The notes under the pieces: model-generated | Seen by the model: the letters and a program-made list of their open reading frames with translations, nothing else | Told to the model about the DNA's origin: nothing | Databases searched by the model: none | Made by a program: the position numbers and the translations under genes | Shown here: in pieces, positions 8,357 through 17,028 of the stretch | Position numbering within the stretch: the first letter of the stretch is position 1 | Layout: each line of letters begins with the position of its first letter | Assembly: GCA_964454745.1 (NCBI GenBank) | Contig: CAYVUI010000028.1 | Span: 1-40,147, forward strand | Length of the DNA: 40,147 bases | Origin: CAYVUI01 sp964454745 | GTDB lineage: Bacteria > Planctomycetota > Phycisphaerae > Sedimentisphaerales > Anaerohalosphaeraceae | Direction: 5' to 3'

Positions 8357-10450
8357 CTACCGATTGCATTCGCACATCTGATAGACCTTTTCCGGCAGGG
8401 GTTTAAAGCCTGTCCGGTATGCCGGCGACGCTGCTTTGAGCCGGTAGTCGCCTTTTTCGAGATTTACGAACATTGGGTCGGCGATGAGAAAATCGCCGCC
8501 TACCTCGCTCATCTCCAGCCATTTTTCCATCGAGACCATCGCCTGGTCGTGTATGTACCGAACCTTAATATCGTCCGTCGGCGGCTGGATGAGGTTACCG
8601 CGGAAGATGGCCTTTTCCGGCGAACAGAGCTGGCCGTACTGGCCGGTATGGTGGAAGAAGCGGGCGTTGGGATTGGTCCAGGTAAAGATGTTGTTGATAA
8701 AGCGGTTGTTGCCCATGGGGTACCGCTCGGACCACTGGCAGATATAGGCCTGGGCGTAATGGCCGTCGATGCAGATGTTGTTTTCGATTACGTTATCGCG
8801 GCCGCCGCCGATGATGACCGTGCCCATGAATCCGCCTTCGACCAGGTTGCCGTACACGTGCGTGCCCGAGGAGGGCAGGTCGAGGTAGATGCCCCAAGAG
8901 AAGTACGGCGTGGTGTATTCGCCGATGGTATGGCCTTTCATGTCGAACCATGAACCGATGCGGCCGTACCCGCCGGGGTCGTGTACGTGGTTGTAGCGGA
9001 TGATATTGCCGCGAAGGTGCTCGTTATTGTCCGGGTCCATGTGGATGTCCCAGCCGCCCCAGGAGGCCACGGTATAGATCGGAGCGGTGTCTTCGGTCGT
9101 CAGGTTGGTATCGTGCACGTGGTTGTACTCGACGAGCGTATTCGACGAGGCATTGAGGCTGATGCCCCAGCGGTAGGTATCGTGCACGTGGTTGTTGGTG
9201 ATGCGGGTCTTATCCGCGGCGATGATGTACATCCCGCCCTGTTCCATGGTGTTGAGCAGCCCGTTGTGATGGATGTGGTTGCCGGAGATGACATTGTCGG
9301 TTGTGAGGTGGTTTTCGAGAACCTTGCCGATGATGCGGATTCCGCCGGCGCCGGTGTTGGTGATCTCGCAGTTGAGGATGCGGTTATGACTGCTGCCCGA
9401 GTGCATGTCCACGCCGATGGACCCGGTGTAGCGGATCAGGCAGTTATTCAGCGAGCAGTTCGAGCCGGCCATGAGCTTGACCGCGGTTTCGCGGGAACCT
9501 TCGAGGGTGAGGTTTTTAAAATGGATATTCCGGCAGTTGCGGAGCAGGACGATGTTTTCGATCGCGCTGACGGCGGCCAGGCCCGGCACCTTGCTGATCG
9601 GGTAATAGTAAAGTATTGCCGTGTCCGGGTCGATGTAGTATTCGCCCGGGGCGTCGATCAGGGCCAGGGCATTTTGCAGGTGGAACCGGTCATTGACGGT
9701 AAAGTGCGAATGGATTTTTTCGCCAAAGTGGATTAGGTTTTCTTCATTGTCGATCTTTTCGACCACGTAGGTTTTACTCCCGTAATTGTGGCCGGGATAC
9801 ATATGCAGCTGCAGGTGTTTGGCGTCGGTAAGGTCGCTGGTGTCAAGCTGGGCAGGGTCGAAGGCCATCACCTGGTGGTTATCGGGGTCTTTTATCTCCG
9901 GGATGTATGCGAATCCGCCGTGGAGGGGATTGGCCGGGTCGAAGTTGGGCCGGCGGGCCAGGTGCATCCGCGGATTGGGGTGGTACATTTCGTATAAGTG
10001 CCGCGGCTTGGAAAGGTCGAGCTTCAGGCCGCTGATGTCGGCTTTGTAGATCGTGTCGGTATGCTTTGTCCAGTTGATGACCGGCTTCATGCCCGAGAGG
10101 GTCACCTTGTGGCCTTTGATGGGTTCAATCGTCAGCGAGGCAAACTTTCCCGGGACGGTGATGGGCTTGTCGAGGTAATAAATCCCGCGGTGCAGGCGGA
10201 CGGTATAATTGCGGTCCGCTTTGTCGGCGGCTTTGTCATTTATGACGGTATCGATGGCTTTTTCGAGCGTTGCGAACGGTCCGCTGGCGGAATCGCTCGC
10301 GGGTTTGGCGGCCATGCCATCGCTGGTGTCCGCGCCGTAAGGGCTTACGTAGTAAACGGTGTTTTTCGCTGCCGGCGCTGCGAAAACGCAGGAGGCGGTG
10401 ATTATGAGTGATACGATGCTAAGTGCGATTGCGGTTTTACGAAGATTCAT
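8357..10450 (-). CDS. Secreted right-handed beta-helix protein, GH141-like
   Basis: The 697-residue protein has a signal peptide (hydrophobic to about residue 24, FAAPA). It opens with YYVSPYGADTSDG and a GPFATLEKAI segment typical of secreted parallel beta-helix glycoside hydrolases and lyases. The core (about residues 290-590) is a run of short NxI/NxxH coils such as ISGNHIHHNG, ITNNHVHDT, VEYNHVHDT, IRYNHVHDPGG and IENNICIDG. The C-terminus ends in DYRLKAASPAYRTGFKPLP, a common closing strand of this group. The architecture resembles family GH141 (fucosidase/xylanase), but the family and substrate are inferred, not proven. AAGGAG precedes the ATG. It lies 23 bases downstream of the GH28 gene, so the two form one minus-strand operon. 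Confidence 0.75.
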   Translation of the reverse strand: MNLRKTAIALSIVSLIITASCVFAAPAAKNTVYYVSPYGADTSDGMAAKPASDSASGPFATLEKAIDTVINDKAADKADRNYTVRLHRGIYYLDKPITVPGKFASLTIEPIKGHKVTLSGMKPVINWTKHTDTIYKADISGLKLDLSKPRHLYEMYHPNPRMHLARRPNFDPANPLHGGFAYIPEIKDPDNHQVMAFDPAQLDTSDLTDAKHLQLHMYPGHNYGSKTYVVEKIDNEENLIHFGEKIHSHFTVNDRFHLQNALALIDAPGEYYIDPDTAILYYYPISKVPGLAAVSAIENIVLLRNCRNIHFKNLTLEGSRETAVKLMAGSNCSLNNCLIRYTGSIGVDMHSGSSHNRILNCEITNTGAGGIRIIGKVLENHLTTDNVISGNHIHHNGLLNTMEQGGMYIIAADKTRITNNHVHDTYRWGISLNASSNTLVEYNHVHDTNLTTEDTAPIYTVASWGGWDIHMDPDNNEHLRGNIIRYNHVHDPGGYGRIGSWFDMKGHTIGEYTTPYFSWGIYLDLPSSGTHVYGNLVEGGFMGTVIIGGGRDNVIENNICIDGHYAQAYICQWSERYPMGNNRFINNIFTWTNPNARFFHHTGQYGQLCSPEKAIFRGNLIQPPTDDIKVRYIHDQAMVSMEKWLEMSEVGGDFLIADPMFVNLEKGDYRLKAASPAYRTGFKPLPEKVYQMCECNR

Positions 10451-10473
10451 GTTTTTGGCTCCTTATTGGATGG

Positions 10474-11955
10474 TTATTTTGCATTGGTAAATGTGCAGTC
10501 GTGAATTTGGACCTGGTTTTGCCTGGAGTGCGGGTTTTTCATTTGCACGCGGTTCATTTCGAGGCCCTGTACGTCGTGGAAAACGATGCCCGGGCGGGTG
10601 TCCGCCTCTTTGGCGGTTACGGTTACATTGTTCATGTAGAGGTCCTTGACGTGGCGGATGAAAAAGCCGTACGCCGGGATTTTTCCGAGCATTTTTTCGC
10701 CGGGTCCGCCTTTTTCATTTTCGCGAACCGCCAGCGGGGACTCATAATCCCCTGCGTCTTCTCCGCCGGGGACGAAAACGGTGATGTTCTCAAGGTGCAG
10801 GTCCTCGATGGGGTGGCCGGGGATACCCGTCAGGTGTGATGCGTACTGGTTGTTGCGAACCGAGGCGATGACATTGGTGATCCGGATGTGCCGCATTTTG
10901 CCCACCGGTGTTCCTTCCGGGCCTCGGGCACGGTTGCCCAGCCGCAAAAAGAACGGGGTATCCGCCACATCCCGCATCGTGATATTATCGACCGTGATAT
11001 ACTCCATGGTCCCGCCGTCGACGATCTCCAGCGCCAGGCCCCAGCATTTGTCAAACACGCAGTTGCTGATCGCGATATTTTTGAATCCCCCGTTGGTCTC
11101 GGTGCCGAACTTGATCCGCGAGATCCGCTTGATGCCGCCGCGTTTGGCGTGGTAGTCGCCCTCGTCTTTGAAGGTGCCGTCCAGCACGGTGCCTTCGTGG
11201 TAGCCTGAGAGGATGCAGTTGGTGATCGTGACGTTTTCGGTCGCGCGGGCGTAGCCGAGTGCATAGGACGATTTGAGGCACAGGCCGTCGTCGTCGGAGT
11301 TAATCATCGTATTGGAGACCATGACGTTCCGGCAGCAGTCGATGTTAATGCCGTCACGCTGGGTGTCGATCAGGAGATTGTCGATAGTTACGTTATCGCA
11401 TCCGGTCAAAAGGGCCGCGAAGTGCCCGCCGCGATGAATCGTAAAGTTGGTCAGGGATACATTCCTACAGAGTTTGAGGGCGATGGCCTTGTCGCCGCCG
11501 CCGTCGGGGGGCAGGCCGCCGGTCATTCCACCGCCGTCGATGGTGCCCGGGCCGGTAATGGCGATATTTTCGAGATTTTCGCCCCAGATCAGGGAGTTAT
11601 GAAAATGGCTGTGGCCGAAGTCCTGGTAGAGTTCAAATCCCGGGTCTTCGGGCAGGTCGTAAGCGTTGATATTGTTGCCTGCGCCGAGGATTTTTGCCCC
11701 GGCGAGCAGCCGAAGCTCGATATGACTCTTTAACCGGATCGATCCGCACAGGTAGGTTCCCGCCGGGAAGAGGATTGTTCCGCCCCCGTTTTTTGCGGCC
11801 GTGGTGATCGCACGATTTACGGCGTCGGTATCGAGGGTTTTGCCGTCGCCGGCTGCGCCGAAATCTTTTACGGTAAAGATGTTTGCAAAAGTCGGCAGGG
11901 TCAATAGAATCAGGACGACTGCGGTGACCGGGCGAATGGTTCTTGCTGGATTCAT
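10474..11955 (-). CDS. Secreted glycoside hydrolase family 28 (polygalacturonase-like)
   Basis: The 493-residue product starts with a signal peptide (MNPARTIRPVTAV... to TFANI) and the FTVKDFGAAGDGKTLDT motif of pectin-degrading beta-helix enzymes. GH28 core blocks follow: GPGTIDGGG, DGINIDCC, the aspartate pair SDDDGLCLKSSYALGYAR, a GYHEGTVLDGT block where classical enzymes have GHG, and RIKFGTETNGGFKNI. This variant set matches the GH28 subgroup common in Bacteroidota and planctomycetes acting on rhamnogalacturonan or related pectin, rather than simple polygalacturonases; the exact substrate is inferred. The start at 11955 is chosen because GGAGCCC sits just upstream and the signal peptide follows. 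The longer reading would begin inside the predicted -35 box. First gene of a two-gene operon. Confidence 0.83.
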   Translation of the reverse strand: MNPARTIRPVTAVVLILLTLPTFANIFTVKDFGAAGDGKTLDTDAVNRAITTAAKNGGGTILFPAGTYLCGSIRLKSHIELRLLAGAKILGAGNNINAYDLPEDPGFELYQDFGHSHFHNSLIWGENLENIAITGPGTIDGGGMTGGLPPDGGGDKAIALKLCRNVSLTNFTIHRGGHFAALLTGCDNVTIDNLLIDTQRDGINIDCCRNVMVSNTMINSDDDGLCLKSSYALGYARATENVTITNCILSGYHEGTVLDGTFKDEGDYHAKRGGIKRISRIKFGTETNGGFKNIAISNCVFDKCWGLALEIVDGGTMEYITVDNITMRDVADTPFFLRLGNRARGPEGTPVGKMRHIRITNVIASVRNNQYASHLTGIPGHPIEDLHLENITVFVPGGEDAGDYESPLAVRENEKGGPGEKMLGKIPAYGFFIRHVKDLYMNNVTVTAKEADTRPGIVFHDVQGLEMNRVQMKNPHSRQNQVQIHDCTFTNAK

Positions 11956-12005
11956 TTTGGGCTCCGTATCAGATTCGTTATTGTTGACGTTCACGATACG
12001 CCGCC

Positions 12006-12033
12006 ATTTTATCAGGATTGCAGTCTTTTTCAA
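12006..12033 (-). promoter_or_regulatory. Promoter for the GH28/beta-helix operon
   Basis: Minus-strand TTGAAA (12028-12033) and TAAAAT (12006-12011) are 16 bases apart, five of six matches each. Transcription would start near 11999, about 44 bases before the ATG at 11955. The element sits in the 129-base divergent gap to the next plus-strand gene. No clear promoter was found for the plus strand. Confidence 0.55.
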
Positions 12034-12084
12034 GGTTTCACTTTTGAGTGTAAATGGATCGTTTTTGTAAAGGATTTATTAAGA

Positions 12085-14139
12085 ATGAGGTTAACGCGGC
12101 TTATTATTGTGACTATTATGTCCCTGGTTTGTGCTGGTTTTGGCGAAACGAGGAATTTGTATGTAACTCCTGCGGATGCTGATTCTTCCCAGGCACTTGT
12201 GAAAGGGGAGGCCGGGAAAAGTGGGGAATCCGTCAAAGGGCTTAAAAATGTCCTGCCGGTGATCAGAAAGTACCGCGAGAAGCATCCTGATGACGAAATT
12301 GTGGTGAACCTTACTGCCGGGCGATATTTTATGGATCAGCCGCTGGAGCTGACATACGAGGATTCCGGCAAGCCGATGGGCAAGACGATATTCCGGGGAG
12401 CCAAAGACGGCAAATCCGTAATTACCGGTGCGATGGAACTGGATGGCTTCTACAGTCAGGGCGGTAACCTATGGCGGCTCAAGGTGCCCGCTGGGGTGCT
12501 GGTCGAGCAGCTTTACGTCAACGGCAAACGGGCGATACCCGCGAGGTACCCGAACCAGGGGTATCTGCGGATTCAGGAAAGCAGGGAAGAGGTCATCGAG
12601 CCGGGGGACCGCTTTGCGAAATGGTCGCGGTTTGAAATAACGGCGAAAGACGATAATCTCGAAGTTCTCAAAGGCATTGATTTTGACGCGGAAAAGCCGA
12701 GGGTTTCGCTTTTTGTGCAGTGGAGCAGCGAGATTCGGAATATCCAGGGCTATGACGCCGAGGAGGGGGCTATCCGGTTTGAGGGTATGGGCGAGCGTCC
12801 GTGGAACCCCCTGAGGGAGAATACTCCGTTTTGCCTCGAGCATTTCCAGGCCGCACTGGACGCTGCCGGGGAGTTCTGGTTTGACCAAACCAGCGGCATC
12901 CTTTACTATATGCCTCGCGAGGGTGAGGATATCAACACCGCCAAAGCCGCGATCCCGGTAACGAAGGAATTGATCCGCATCAAGGGTGATTATAAGGCCG
13001 GCAAGCTTGTTGAGCATGTCTCGTTTGAGAATATCCATTTTGAGGGCTCTGTGATCGAGGTCTCAAAGGGTATTGCTCCCAACCAGGCCGGGGCATCTAC
13101 GGAAAGTGTTATCACCGCGGATGGGGCGGAGTATTTGGAATTTACGAATTGCAGCTTTTCCATGCTGGGCCGATGGGCGCTGTGGCTAAAGTCGGGGTGC
13201 AAGTCATGCACGGTTTCCCGCTGCAGGTTTGATGACCTTGGTGCAGGTGCCATCCGAATCGGACCGGCTGGAGTGCCCGCGGATAATGAGAGCCGCACGC
13301 TTTTCAATACCGTCAGTGATTGTAAAATTTCCCGCGGGGGGCGTGTCGTCGCCAGTTCGGTGGGGATCTGGATCGGGCAGGCAGGCTATAACCGGATCGT
13401 GCATAACGAGATCTCTGATTTTTACTACAGCGGCATCTCCGCCGGTTGGATGTGGGGGTATTATCCGACCGATTCCAAGGGAAACGAGATCGGCTATAAC
13501 CGGATTTACGACCTGGGCCATGACGTGATGAGCGACCTGGCCGGGGTGTATATCCTTGGTCCAAGCGAGGGGACGCGGGTACATCATAATGTGATCCACG
13601 ATGTCACCTGCGACCGCTACGGAGCGTGGGGCATTTACATGGATGAGGGGGCGACGGGCGTTCTGTTCGATTACAACCACATCAGTAATTGCGAAAGCAT
13701 GGCGTATCACCTTCATTACGGCAAGGATAACCGGGTCGAGAATAACCTCTTTGCGCTCAATCATTTTGCCCAGCTCCAGCGGGGCAAGACCGCGGAGCAT
13801 TTGTCCCTCGCGGTGCGGCGTAACGTGATTGTGTTTAACGGTGATAAGGTTTTCTGGGGCGTAAACAGTTACGAGCCCTGGCTGGCCGATGACGTGATCC
13901 TGTCGGATAATATCTATGTCTGGGCTAACGAGCGGGGGATCATCAGTGATAAGGTCAAGAGCTTTTGCGGCATGGATTTTGAAACCTGGCAGAAATCGGG
14001 CAGGGATATCGGTTCCGTGCTGATTGTGGACAGTTTGCTGCCCGGCAAGATATTCAACCCGGCCCTGCTGCCTGATGAAATCCTCCAAAAAACAGGATTC
14101 GAGCCGTTCAATGTAAGCAATGCCGGAATTCGTCGATAA
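12085..14139 (+). CDS. Secreted right-handed beta-helix protein, GH141-like
   Basis: The 684-residue protein has a signal peptide (MRLTRLIIVTIMSLVCAGFG) and then NLYVTPADAD. It carries the block LVEQLYVNGKRAIPARYPNQG, which I associate with the GH141-type secreted beta-helix family. The rest is beta-helix coils: VSFENIHFEGS, LEFTNCSFSML, VSRCRFDDLG, IVHNEISDF, IGYNRIYDLG, VHHNVIHDV, FDYNHISNC and VENNLFALN. The end (LPDEILQKTGFEPF) matches the closing segment of such enzymes. It resembles the product at 8357-10450 in architecture but is clearly a different protein. AAAGGA lies 12 bases before the ATG. Divergent from the GH28 operon, it probably belongs to the same polysaccharide-use locus. 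The substrate is not visible from sequence. Confidence 0.75.
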   Translation: MRLTRLIIVTIMSLVCAGFGETRNLYVTPADADSSQALVKGEAGKSGESVKGLKNVLPVIRKYREKHPDDEIVVNLTAGRYFMDQPLELTYEDSGKPMGKTIFRGAKDGKSVITGAMELDGFYSQGGNLWRLKVPAGVLVEQLYVNGKRAIPARYPNQGYLRIQESREEVIEPGDRFAKWSRFEITAKDDNLEVLKGIDFDAEKPRVSLFVQWSSEIRNIQGYDAEEGAIRFEGMGERPWNPLRENTPFCLEHFQAALDAAGEFWFDQTSGILYYMPREGEDINTAKAAIPVTKELIRIKGDYKAGKLVEHVSFENIHFEGSVIEVSKGIAPNQAGASTESVITADGAEYLEFTNCSFSMLGRWALWLKSGCKSCTVSRCRFDDLGAGAIRIGPAGVPADNESRTLFNTVSDCKISRGGRVVASSVGIWIGQAGYNRIVHNEISDFYYSGISAGWMWGYYPTDSKGNEIGYNRIYDLGHDVMSDLAGVYILGPSEGTRVHHNVIHDVTCDRYGAWGIYMDEGATGVLFDYNHISNCESMAYHLHYGKDNRVENNLFALNHFAQLQRGKTAEHLSLAVRRNVIVFNGDKVFWGVNSYEPWLADDVILSDNIYVWANERGIISDKVKSFCGMDFETWQKSGRDIGSVLIVDSLLPGKIFNPALLPDEILQKTGFEPFNVSNAGIRR

Positions 14140-14231
14140 ATCCAATCTCAGATTCAGGGCTTGATTTTCGCCCGGGTTGGCGATAGAGTGCGCGGGTAAG
14201 ATCAATGGAATCACGGCATGGAGACAAATTG

Positions 14232-14834
14232 ATGCAGAATTTTACCTTGAATGTACGAAAAGTAGACGAGGCCGGCTACGATGCCGCGCTGCTCGGGCTG
14301 TCGTACAATAAGAAAAAACCCGTCGATACGATGGAAAGTGTTGCGAAAAAGCTGGCCTTCAGCGACGGCGGGCACAATAAATTCCTCGAAAGCATCATTG
14401 TGTGGCTCGAAGTGCAGGCTCCGCGGTACTGGTGGCAGGAGGCCGATACGTTTCGCCTGGCTACCAAGCAGAGCGAGAGCACGATGCACACCCTTCGCCA
14501 GGAACTGCTCGCGGTGGATATGAACGATTTGGCGTCCGTGGAAAAATATATTGCGGAGAATTTTGAGCCGGGTTCCTGTGATGTTCATACTCTCGGGTTG
14601 ATCCAGAAAGCGGTTGAGAGTGAGGACCTGGTCGAGATTAAAAAATGCCTGCCCGAGGGTTTTCTGCAAAAGCGGCTTTGGTGCATGAGTTATAAAACGC
14701 TTCGCAATATCATCCTCCAGCGGCGGACGCACCGCCTGCCGCACTGGAAAAAATTTATTGCCGATGTTCTTGACCAGCTTTCGCATGCTGAACTGCTGCC
14801 GGGTTTGAAGCCCGGGGAGGTTAAAGGATCATGA
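14232..14834 (+). CDS. Conserved unknown protein with distant ThyX-like motifs
   Basis: Not recognised with certainty. The 200-residue soluble protein has a striking central block: GGHNKFLES (H48), then APRYWWQEADTFRL (64-76) and KQSESTMH (79-86). Near the C-terminus is SYKTLRNIILQRRTHRLPHW (153-171). The order H..LE, R-x-W-W-Q, R, Q-S-E-S and then LRNxxxQRRxHxxxxW recalls the layout of flavin-dependent thymidylate synthase (H..LEH, SR...Q..RHR..S.NEQS and a final LRHF..LR..AQWEIR). The canonical RHR motif is absent, so the link is a hypothesis. The ATG at 14232 is preceded by GGAG at 8 bases, better than an ATG 27 bases upstream. It overlaps the kinase gene by four bases (ATGA). Confidence 0.7.
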   Translation: MQNFTLNVRKVDEAGYDAALLGLSYNKKKPVDTMESVAKKLAFSDGGHNKFLESIIVWLEVQAPRYWWQEADTFRLATKQSESTMHTLRQELLAVDMNDLASVEKYIAENFEPGSCDVHTLGLIQKAVESEDLVEIKKCLPEGFLQKRLWCMSYKTLRNIILQRRTHRLPHWKKFIADVLDQLSHAELLPGLKPGEVKGS

Positions 14835-15805
14835 CCGATTCGGGGGCGAAGGTCATTACGGTGGGGATCAGCCCCTGTTGGGATATTACCTGCAGGGCCA
14901 GGGGCCTTGACTGGGGGGACCATGCCACGATTGATTCGCAGGAAAAATGTGCCGCGGGCAAATCGCTCAATGTCTCGCGCGGGCTGTCCTGGATGGGGAT
15001 CGAAAGCACCGCTGCCGGGCTCTGGGGTATGGAAGATTACGAGGTGATGCTCTCCGACCTGTTGAGGTTAAAGGGCAAAATTGATGTCTCGATGACCCGC
15101 GCGCCGGGCCGTACCCGTGAGAATGTCACGGTTATCGATACACAAAACCAGCGGGAGATGCATTTGCGGGCACCGAGCAGCCTGGCGAATGAGCAAACAC
15201 TTACCGCCCTGCATGATGACCTCGATTTACTCGTACATGCAGGTTCGATTTGTGTATTTTCCGGTTCAATGCCCCCGGATGACATCCTGATTGAACAGAT
15301 TATTGAAATTGTACGGCTGTGTACCGCGAGAGAAGCGTATGTCGTTGTGGATACGTCCGGGGATGCTTTGTCTCGAATTGTCCAGGCAGGGGGAATTGAG
15401 CTGGTAAAACCTAATCTTCCCGAATTGTCGCAGCTTTGCGGAAAAGAGATCGCGGAAGATGCAGACCTGGATGCGATTATCGAATCCGCCCGGACGCTTC
15501 TGGACAGGACAAATTCGGTTCTGGTCAGTATGGGCGAAAGGGGTGCCGTGCTGGTCGATAAAAACCAAGCAATCACTGCCAGGGCAGAGATACCAGCAGC
15601 GCAGGCAGGGGCATTCAATACAGTCGGCTGCGGGGATTCCCTGCTCGCCGGCTTTTTGGGTGCAAAAAGTAAAGGGCAGGGCGATTTGGAGTGTCTGCAT
15701 GTCGCCGTGACATCAGCGACAGCAAGATTTCTCGGCTGGACCGGGCACAAGGATTACGAAACCTGCGAAAAGGAAATAAAGGTTACCTGCCGTGAAATTT
15801 GTTAA
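14831..15805 (+). CDS. PfkB-family sugar kinase, 1-phosphofructokinase/tagatose-6-phosphate kinase type
   Basis: ATP-dependent ribokinase-like kinase of 324 residues. The visible family blocks are AAGKSLNVSRG (41-51, in place of the usual GGKGINVA), FSGSMPPD (143-150), KPNLPEL (193-199), VSMGERGAV (232-240) and NTVGCGDSLLAGF (263-275) with catalytic base D269. The overall order matches FruK/LacC, which phosphorylate sugar phosphates, more than ribokinase. The altered substrate-side motif means the substrate cannot be named. It is cytosolic, overlaps the ThyX-like gene by four bases and the PHP gene by fourteen, so the three are coupled. Its placement next to a pectin-type locus would suit sugar catabolism, while the ThyX-like neighbour would suit nucleotide chemistry. 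Confidence 0.85.
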   Translation: MTDSGAKVITVGISPCWDITCRARGLDWGDHATIDSQEKCAAGKSLNVSRGLSWMGIESTAAGLWGMEDYEVMLSDLLRLKGKIDVSMTRAPGRTRENVTVIDTQNQREMHLRAPSSLANEQTLTALHDDLDLLVHAGSICVFSGSMPPDDILIEQIIEIVRLCTAREAYVVVDTSGDALSRIVQAGGIELVKPNLPELSQLCGKEIAEDADLDAIIESARTLLDRTNSVLVSMGERGAVLVDKNQAITARAEIPAAQAGAFNTVGCGDSLLAGFLGAKSKGQGDLECLHVAVTSATARFLGWTGHKDYETCEKEIKVTCREIC

Positions 15806-16676
15806 TCCATTCGATCTGCCCGGCCGGTGGTACAAGGCCAACCTGCACTGTCACACTACGCTTTCCGACGGTGAGTTCAGCCCCGAGGTGCGCGTCGAGC
15901 AGTACAAGGCCAAAGGCTACGACATTCTTGCCCTGACCGATCACAGTAAAACCAACGCCGCGAAAGAGTTGAGCTCTGACGATTTTCTCGTTCTTTGCGG
16001 AGCGGAGCTGCACCCCGACTATCCGCATATCCGGGTGGATACCCCGCATCACCTGGTTTGTCTGAATATCCCCGAGGGCTTTGCGATGGAGGATGACAGC
16101 GATGCCAATGAGGTCGTCCGCCGGGTCAACCAGCTTGGCGGTGCGGTGATTTACGCCCATCCGTACCGTTATGGCCATACGATCAATCATCTTACCGCGG
16201 TGCATGACTACGCCGCTATCGAGGTATACAATGCATCTGGCTGGAAGGTCTGCAAAGAGGTCAGCAGTGTTCACTGGGATGACCTGCTGCTCGAAGGGCG
16301 GCGCGTGGGGGCGGTTGCGGTAGATGATATCCACTTCGGCCAGGATCTATTTCTCGGCTGGACGTGGATCAAATGCGAGCAGCTTAATCCAAAATCGGTG
16401 ATCCAGGCCCTGCGGATGGGGGCGTACTATGCCTCAACCGGTCCGATAATCGAGGATTTCAGGGTTGAAAACGGTGTTGCCTCGATTCAATGCAGCCCAT
16501 GCCGTGAAATTCGCTTGATCGGACAGTGCGAATACGGTAAATTGTTCAGATCGAAAAATGAGCCGCTGACCGAGGCGAAATTTGAGCTCTGGGAAGGCTT
16601 TCAGTACCTTCGGGCCGAGGTACGTGACGATGACGGAAATCTCGCGTGGAGCGGGCCTGTTTTCTTTGATAAGTAA
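15792..16676 (+). CDS. PHP-domain metal-dependent phosphoesterase
   Basis: The 294-residue protein begins with a GTG (15792) inside the end of the kinase gene. PHP metal-binding motifs are clear: LHCHTTLSDG (H19, H21, D26), LTDHSKT (D50, H51), GAELHP (E72), YAHPYRYG (H123) and VDDIHFG (D179, H181). This set resembles the TrpH/YciV-like class of small PHP hydrolases that cleave phosphate from nucleotides or sugars. The last 80 or so residues (from ASTGPIIEDF) form a beta-rich C-terminal domain often seen in such proteins. No signal peptide, so presumably cytosolic. It is the third gene of an overlapping trio with the ThyX-like protein and the PfkB kinase. The substrate is unknown. Confidence 0.83.
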   Translation: MKFVNPFDLPGRWYKANLHCHTTLSDGEFSPEVRVEQYKAKGYDILALTDHSKTNAAKELSSDDFLVLCGAELHPDYPHIRVDTPHHLVCLNIPEGFAMEDDSDANEVVRRVNQLGGAVIYAHPYRYGHTINHLTAVHDYAAIEVYNASGWKVCKEVSSVHWDDLLLEGRRVGAVAVDDIHFGQDLFLGWTWIKCEQLNPKSVIQALRMGAYYASTGPIIEDFRVENGVASIQCSPCREIRLIGQCEYGKLFRSKNEPLTEAKFELWEGFQYLRAEVRDDDGNLAWSGPVFFDK

Positions 16677-16707
16677 TTGCTGGCACAAGAGTTAATGAGG
16701 TGATGCT

Positions 16708-16983
16708 ATGATATTTAATTTTCCGTTTTGGAATCCTGTGCTCCCCCATTTTAACATTGGTTCATTCAGCACGATCCTGGGCATTGCCGGTTTGATCTTT
16801 GCAATTGTCATGCTGGTGGACTGCCTGAAGAGAAAGCCCGTAAATTTTACCAATCCCATCTCCATCGAGGGGAAATATGACAAGATTATCTGGTCACTGG
16901 GTATCGTCTTGACGCTTCAATACTGGTTTTTGGGTGCGATTGTCTATTATTTCGTTGTAAAAGCGGACAAAGGAGATTCCTGA
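16708..16983 (+). CDS. Small membrane protein, PLDc_N-like
   Basis: The 91-residue protein has two predicted membrane helices (about residues 20-39 and 61-83) with a short cytosolic charged link. The pattern ILGIAGLIFAIVMLVDCLKRK followed by DKIIWSLGIVL and GAIVYYFVVK resembles the PLDc_N domain found at the N-terminus of cardiolipin synthases or as a free-standing small protein. No catalytic phospholipase motif is present. It lies 31 bases after the PHP gene on the same strand (ATGAGGTG just upstream of the ATG), so it may be the last gene of that operon. A perfect hairpin follows 45 bases after the stop. Confidence 0.65.
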   Translation: MIFNFPFWNPVLPHFNIGSFSTILGIAGLIFAIVMLVDCLKRKPVNFTNPISIEGKYDKIIWSLGIVLTLQYWFLGAIVYYFVVKADKGDS

Positions 16984-17028
16984 AAAGGCGAAATTTCGTC
17001 CTGTCTTATGCTACATTAAATAGCAAAT

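Noticed and set aside
8315..10839. Several plus-strand open frames opposite the beta-helix and GH28 genes
   Set aside because: They are low-information reversals (Val, Asp, Gly rich) of the minus-strand genes, which have signal peptides and family motifs.
11965..12000. CGTATC ... GATACG inverted repeat with 24-base spacing before the GH28 gene
   Set aside because: Only six bases per arm, wide spacing and overlap with the leader; expected by chance too often to call an operator.
11956..12033. 26 extra N-terminal residues for the GH28 protein
   Set aside because: The upstream start is a TTG inside the predicted -35 box, would put a charged segment before the signal peptide, and lacks a ribosome site.
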